From Sulfurimonas sp. SAG-AH-194-I05 (lineage in GTDB: Bacteria; Campylobacterota; Campylobacteria; Campylobacterales; Sulfurimonadaceae): a stretch of 33,742 bases of DNA. This document shows positions 30,166 through 33,742 of the stretch, one piece after another; position 1 is the first letter of the stretch; each line of letters begins with the position of its first letter. The position numbers and the translations under genes are program-made. The notes beneath the pieces were generated by a model that worked only from the letters and a program-made list of their open reading frames with translations, had not been told where the DNA came from and made no database searches. The stretch is taken from NCBI RefSeq assembly GCF_029215955.1, contig NZ_JAEMVA010000020.1:1-33742 (forward strand), given 5' to 3'.

Positions 30166-30789
30166 ATGAAAATACTCACTTCACTTTTACTTTTCTTCTT
30201 TGTGTCTACATCAACACTCTTTGGGGCACAACTTATAACAAATAAGTTAATCAGTGACGCGCAGAGAAAGTACAATACATTTGCGAAAAACAGATTTTTA
30301 GCCATTAGAAAGAAACTCATCAAAGACTTAAAAAATGCAAACGATATGAAAAAGCTCAATGTAGTAAATACATGGGTTAATTATATTAAGTATGCAAGTG
30401 ACAAAAAAGTATATGGAGTAAGTGATTACTGGGCTACACTGTACGAGTTTGTAGGAAAAGGTCGTGGTGACTGTGAAGACTACACCATCGCTAAATACTA
30501 CATACTAAAAGAGTTAGGTATTAGCCCTAAGCGTCTCAAGTTTACCTATGTTGTTTACAAAAATAGACGTGGAAAAAGAATATCGCACATGGTGCTTTCT
30601 TATCTTAAAGTACCAAAACCACGAAAGAAAAGTGATATTTTAATTTTAGACAACAACAACCGACTTATGCTTCCCGCAACAAAACGTAAAGACATCGTAA
30701 AGGTTGTAAAGATGATAAATGGAGACACTGGGGCAAAGTCTAAAAAATGGAAAAAACTCGAAGCAGGAATGCGAAGAAAAAAACTATAA
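30166..30789 (+). CDS. lapG: LapG-like periplasmic cysteine protease (transglutaminase-like)
   Basis: A 207-aa protein with a signal peptide (residues 1-20, ending TLFGA). It matches bacterial transglutaminase-like cysteine proteinases: GRGDCEDYTIAKYY with catalytic Cys103, His141 in SHMVLSYL, and Asp162 in LILDN. LapG cleaves large adhesins (LapA type) near their N terminus, releasing cells from the surface, and is held by LapD when c-di-GMP is high. The LapD-like gene follows 25 nt later, which supports the assignment. No LapA-type adhesin lies in this window. Confidence 0.88.
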   Translation: MKILTSLLLFFFVSTSTLFGAQLITNKLISDAQRKYNTFAKNRFLAIRKKLIKDLKNANDMKKLNVVNTWVNYIKYASDKKVYGVSDYWATLYEFVGKGRGDCEDYTIAKYYILKELGISPKRLKFTYVVYKNRRGKRISHMVLSYLKVPKPRKKSDILILDNNNRLMLPATKRKDIVKVVKMINGDTGAKSKKWKKLEAGMRRKKL

Positions 30790-30814
30790 CAAAGAAAACT
30801 CTAAAGGAAAAACT

Positions 30815-32743
30815 ATGACACTCTTTAAACAAATGGGACTTGCTGTCTCTTTGATTATTATCATTATGCTTGGTGCTGTAATGGCGATTAACTACCAGTC
30901 GGCAAAGCAAGATATGATTCAAAGTCTTTATGAAACAACGGTGAATAACATCTCAACCCTCACAAATAAGTTAGCTGAAGCAAGTGAAGATCCTGCCTTG
31001 CTCGTGACTACTATAGACTCAGAATTTGATAGTGGCTACTATAAAATGATTGACTTTAAATCTAATGATGGGAAAAGTGATTATTTGCAAATAGATAACG
31101 ATCCGGTTAAAGATGTTCCCTTATGGTTTATAAACTTCACTTCAATAGACTTAGAAACAGTTTCTGCTGATGTATCATCTGGTTGGAGCATGGTCGGAGT
31201 TGTAAGTGTAGCGGGTGATACAGGAATCATTTATAAGGCACTCTATAAAATGTTTATTAACCTTTTGTATATTTTTGTGGTTTCTGTTATAAGCGCACAA
31301 ATCGTTCTTGCTATTTTACTTCACTTTGTTCTCAAACCTCTGTATCGAGTGCAAAACCAAGCCGAAGCCATTTTAAAAAATGAGTTTGTAATTCAAGAAA
31401 AAATTCCTTTTACCACTGAGTTTAAAGATGTAGTCTACGGTATGAATGCCATGGTTAAAAAAGTTGAAGATATTTTTAACAAAGGGAATGAAGCCGCACA
31501 AAGAAATAAAGAACTTCTTTATAATGACCCAACTACAAAACTCTTTAACAGACGTTACCTTATGCTCAAACTCAGCGACTTAATCAAAGCAGAGAACAAA
31601 GCCAACGGTGGAACTGTTATGTTTGTTGCACTGAGTGGCGCTGAAGTTATTAACCAAGTTCTTGGTCGTCAAAAAGCAGATGATATGTTCTTTGAACTCG
31701 GTGATATTTTTAAAGATGTATGTAGAAAGTATGAGGATAAGGTTCTTGCACGTGTAAATGGAACAGAATTTACCCTTATGCTTCCTAACTGTGAAAGCCA
31801 AGATGCCAACACTATTGCACAAAGAATTTTAACTCGATTTGATGAACTCGTTTTAGCACATGAACTCAACCAAGAAGACGTATTCATAAATCTCGGCTTA
31901 TACCGTTATAAACCTACTGTAAACATAGGGGAACTACTTACACGAGCAGATAATGCACTCACACAAGCAAAAGCTGATGAAGCAATTCACATGTATCTAT
32001 ACGAAGAAAAAGACGATGAAAATGCTATGGGGAAAGAGCAGTGGCGTAACGTAATTGAAGACTCCATTGCAAACAATTACTTTAGTTTAAAATTTTGGCC
32101 AACACTCAATGCAAGTACGAAAAATATAGACCACAAAGTTATGACCTTTACAATTGATGGAGGAGAAAATAAAAAGTATTTTTATGGGGACTTTATCGCT
32201 CCCGCTATTAACCTCGGGCTCGTTTCAAAAATGTATATAGTAACGCTCAAAGACCTCTTAGTAAAACCACACAAGGAACTTGATAGCAGTATTTGTTCTA
32301 TTCGTCTTTCAAATGAATTTATTAAAGATACTAAAGCCTTTGAAGAACTTTCATTAATGTTTGCTAAACATGCGAAATCTTTAAACTTTAAACTCTTTTT
32401 TGAAGTAACAGATAACTTTGCTATTAACAACACAGCAGCTGTTAAAAACTTTGTAGATTTATTTGCAAAATATGGGTTTGGTTTTGGTATAAATACTTTT
32501 AGTGGAGAGTCAAGTGACTATACATACTTAAAACAGTTGAATCCTCAGTTCTTAAAAGCTGACTGTGCTTTTTTACTTGACCAGTCACAAGATTCTATGA
32601 GTGCTATTCAAGTTGTAACAGATTCTTTAAGTATAAAAATTATTGCTACTTTTGTTAAGACTAAAGAAGAACTAAGTACATTACAAACTATGCATATTAA
32701 CAGTGTTCAAGGACCAGTAACAGATAGCATTCAAAAAGCTTAA
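30815..32743 (+). CDS. lapD: LapD-like c-di-GMP receptor with degenerate GGDEF and EAL domains
   Basis: A 642-aa membrane protein. I chose the ATG at 30815, after AAAGGAAA (30804-30810); the open frame runs further upstream into the previous gene. Membrane segment 1 is about 8-28 and segment 2 about 148-171. Between them is the LapD-type periplasmic domain, with VPLWF (101-105) and SSGWSMVG. A HAMP segment, then a GGDEF domain with NGTEF (315-319) in place of GGDEF, then an EAL domain from about 410 in which QP-I reads WPT (428-430) and the EAL motif is lost (VMTFT, 442-446). It is therefore a receptor rather than an enzyme. By family knowledge it sequesters LapG when c-di-GMP binds the EAL domain. 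Confidence 0.9.
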   Translation: MTLFKQMGLAVSLIIIIMLGAVMAINYQSAKQDMIQSLYETTVNNISTLTNKLAEASEDPALLVTTIDSEFDSGYYKMIDFKSNDGKSDYLQIDNDPVKDVPLWFINFTSIDLETVSADVSSGWSMVGVVSVAGDTGIIYKALYKMFINLLYIFVVSVISAQIVLAILLHFVLKPLYRVQNQAEAILKNEFVIQEKIPFTTEFKDVVYGMNAMVKKVEDIFNKGNEAAQRNKELLYNDPTTKLFNRRYLMLKLSDLIKAENKANGGTVMFVALSGAEVINQVLGRQKADDMFFELGDIFKDVCRKYEDKVLARVNGTEFTLMLPNCESQDANTIAQRILTRFDELVLAHELNQEDVFINLGLYRYKPTVNIGELLTRADNALTQAKADEAIHMYLYEEKDDENAMGKEQWRNVIEDSIANNYFSLKFWPTLNASTKNIDHKVMTFTIDGGENKKYFYGDFIAPAINLGLVSKMYIVTLKDLLVKPHKELDSSICSIRLSNEFIKDTKAFEELSLMFAKHAKSLNFKLFFEVTDNFAINNTAAVKNFVDLFAKYGFGFGINTFSGESSDYTYLKQLNPQFLKADCAFLLDQSQDSMSAIQVVTDSLSIKIIATFVKTKEELSTLQTMHINSVQGPVTDSIQKA

Positions 32744-32767
32744 ACTCCTCGAGAGTTAAGCCCTTTT
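32733..32767. terminator. Bidirectional terminator formed by overlapping stop codons
   Basis: GCTTAA-A-CTC (32738-32747), loop CTCGA, GAG-TTAAGC (32753-32761): nine base pairs with one bulged A, with an A run before and TTTT after. The stop codons of the lapD-like gene and of the convergent gene, which overlap by 4 nt, are both within the left arm. Confidence 0.7.
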
Positions 32768-33153
32768 GTAATAGCTTGTGCTATTGCCTCTTTAAATTTA
32801 GGATTACGCTTGAGTAACTTCTTCTCAAAATCCATCAAAATTTCTTTATTCACATGTGCATGTGTGCACATTGCAATAATAACCTCTTCATATTTCACAA
32901 AAGAATCTTCAATCGTTCCATAACGTCTTAAAATTAAATCAAGAGTGGCTTCAAGTTTTTTCTTATCTAAAGTATCATGCTTTATTTGTTTTATAAGAAA
33001 TTCTAAACTCTGAGGAGAGATGGGTTCTTCTTTTTTAATTACAACAGGAGCGACAAGAGGTTCTGGCTTTCTAAAAAAGAAAAGTAAAAACAATAAAATG
33101 GCTAAAACAAAAATAAGCCCAATAAAAATTTGTAAAATAAGTTCAAGATTCAT
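32740..33153 (-). CDS. Small membrane-anchored protein of unknown function
   Basis: A 137-aa protein with one N-terminal membrane segment (about residues 4-26, ILQIFIGLIFVLAILLFLLF), a short proline-rich linker and a cytoplasmic helical domain (about 45-137). The helical part has LEATLDLILRRYGTIEDSF and ends in basic helices. I know no function. It lies 12 nt after the HMA lipoprotein gene and is likely co-transcribed; no Shine-Dalgarno is visible before its start. Confidence 0.7.
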   Translation of the reverse strand: MNLELILQIFIGLIFVLAILLFLLFFFRKPEPLVAPVVIKKEEPISPQSLEFLIKQIKHDTLDKKKLEATLDLILRRYGTIEDSFVKYEEVIIAMCTHAHVNKEILMDFEKKLLKRNPKFKEAIAQAITKGLNSRGV

Positions 33154-33165
33154 AGATTTAAAAGC

Positions 33166-33558
33166 TTAGTTAGTGTGACCGCATTTTCCGGCACCGCACT
33201 TCATAGTTTCTTCAGACTTCGGTACTTCTTTTTTTACCGTACCTTTCACCACTTTATAACCTGTTGAAGTAATAACATTCTCAAGTTCTTGTACATTTGT
33301 TAGACTAGAATCAAATGCAACTACTGTAGTTTTATCTATGTGTGAAGACGTAGCACTCACAACACCCGGTACTTTCATAAGATACTGACCAATAGTCTTC
33401 TCACAACCCTCACATGTCATACCTTCAACGTGAATTAACTTTTTTAAAACTTTTGTTGTATCAATAGTAACAACTTTCTTTTCTTCATCTGCTGAACAAC
33501 CAATAAGATAAAAACTCATTAAAACTGCCACAAAACGTATAAATATTTTTTTAATCAT
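33166..33558 (-). CDS. Heavy-metal-associated (HMA) domain lipoprotein, MerP/CopZ-like
   Basis: A 130-aa lipoprotein with lipobox LIGC (Cys21). The HMA domain covers about 40-108, with the metal site GMTCEGC (Cys49 and Cys52), VPGVVSAT and the closing TGYKV, all standard. The C-terminal tail has a second Cys/His cluster (MKCGAGKCGHTN, residues 119-130), which could also bind metal. A periplasmic lipid-anchored copper or mercury-type binding protein is likely; the metal is not known. A ribosome site (AGAG/AAAG) precedes the start. Confidence 0.85.
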   Translation of the reverse strand: MIKKIFIRFVAVLMSFYLIGCSADEEKKVVTIDTTKVLKKLIHVEGMTCEGCEKTIGQYLMKVPGVVSATSSHIDKTTVVAFDSSLTNVQELENVITSTGYKVVKGTVKKEVPKSEETMKCGAGKCGHTN

Positions 33559-33584
33559 CTTTACTCTCTTTATTTATTTTTAAA

Positions 33585-33593
33585 ATTATAGCA
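33585..33593 (-). promoter_or_regulatory. Extended -10 promoter of the HMA lipoprotein gene
   Basis: On the minus strand the sequence is TGCTATAAT, a perfect extended -10. The predicted start near 33578 gives a leader of about 20 nt. The remaining 150 nt to the window end are AT-rich, and I see no gene in them. Confidence 0.6.
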
Positions 33594-33742
33594 TACACCT
33601 TCTACTATTCCAAAAGTAATATCTTAAAAATCACTTGAAAACACATCAAATGATAAGCAATAGGACATAAATAACTTCAAATCGTAAAGAAAGCCTATAT
33701 ATTAAAGTAAAAAAATCATATAAAAATCTAATAATAAAGTAA

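Noticed and set aside
31315..32743. Active diguanylate cyclase/phosphodiesterase for the LapD-like protein
   Set aside because: Both the GGDEF (reads NGTEF) and the EAL motif are lost, so catalysis is not expected.
33594..33742. Gene or RNA in the last 150 nt
   Set aside because: AT-rich sequence with stops in all frames and no convincing stem or conserved motif; it probably holds only upstream control sequence.
1..33742. Mobile element, prophage, CRISPR array or genomic island boundary
   Set aside because: No transposase, integrase, direct-repeat array or tRNA junction was seen, and base composition is uniform by eye.

Overview
The window looks like a chromosomal segment of a free-living Campylobacterota (epsilonproteobacterial) organism, probably Sulfurimonas-like. 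The grounds are strongly AT-rich DNA, short Shine-Dalgarno sites mixed with apparently leaderless starts, an Aer/CetB-type PAS protein next to a chemoreceptor, a Suv3-like helicase, a LapG/LapD pair and a CobS/CobC pair. This placement is inference. No tRNA, rRNA, CRISPR array, transposase or integrase gene was seen.

Region 1 (47-5082, minus strand) is a four-gene operon of exported proteins: an SLH/TPR lipoprotein, an LPP20-like protein, a SpoIID-like peptidoglycan lytic protein and a PEGA/FISUMP-domain protein. Region 2 (5303-18307, plus strand) diverges from it. It is a tightly packed run of thirteen genes, and every product begins with a signal peptide or a lipobox. It includes a 693-aa protein with two CsgG/LpoB-like halves, several unfamiliar periplasmic or lipoproteins, a YcfL-like protein, a periplasmic ankyrin protein, a CsgG-family lipoprotein, a solute-binding-like protein with an OmpA-like tail, and two proteins built of the same ~33-residue repeat. 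One of these two is all repeat; the other is a FecR domain followed by repeats. All seventeen products of regions 1 and 2 are exported. I regard this divergent locus as the best candidate in the window for an undescribed system: an envelope or extracellular-fibre assembly machine analogous in logic to curli (CsgG-type channel, repeat subunit, repeat-bearing anchor or nucleator), with a peptidoglycan-opening enzyme. The function is inference.

Region 3 (18309-19582) is cobS-cobC for the last steps of cobalamin nucleotide-loop assembly, closely appended to region 2. Region 4 (19654-33558) is mostly housekeeping and signalling: a chemoreceptor with a c-type haem motif, a convergent Suv3-like helicase, a small rhodanese-like protein, a DUF309 protein, a DUF481 outer-membrane protein and an MFS transporter. 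It continues with a PAS protein overlapping a CZB-domain chemoreceptor (CetB/CetA-like), a B12-binding-type radical SAM protein, LapG-like and LapD-like biofilm regulators, a small membrane-anchored protein and a heavy-metal-binding (HMA) lipoprotein.

Regulatory features visible by eye include a perfect 9-bp hairpin touching the ribosome-binding site of the leftward operon, an 11/12 inverted repeat in the divergent control region, several -10 boxes sitting 5-6 nt before start codons (probable leaderless mRNAs), a palindromic divergent promoter at 24053-24081, and two bidirectional terminators between convergent genes. Assignments are from reading the sequence and family knowledge; no database search was run.
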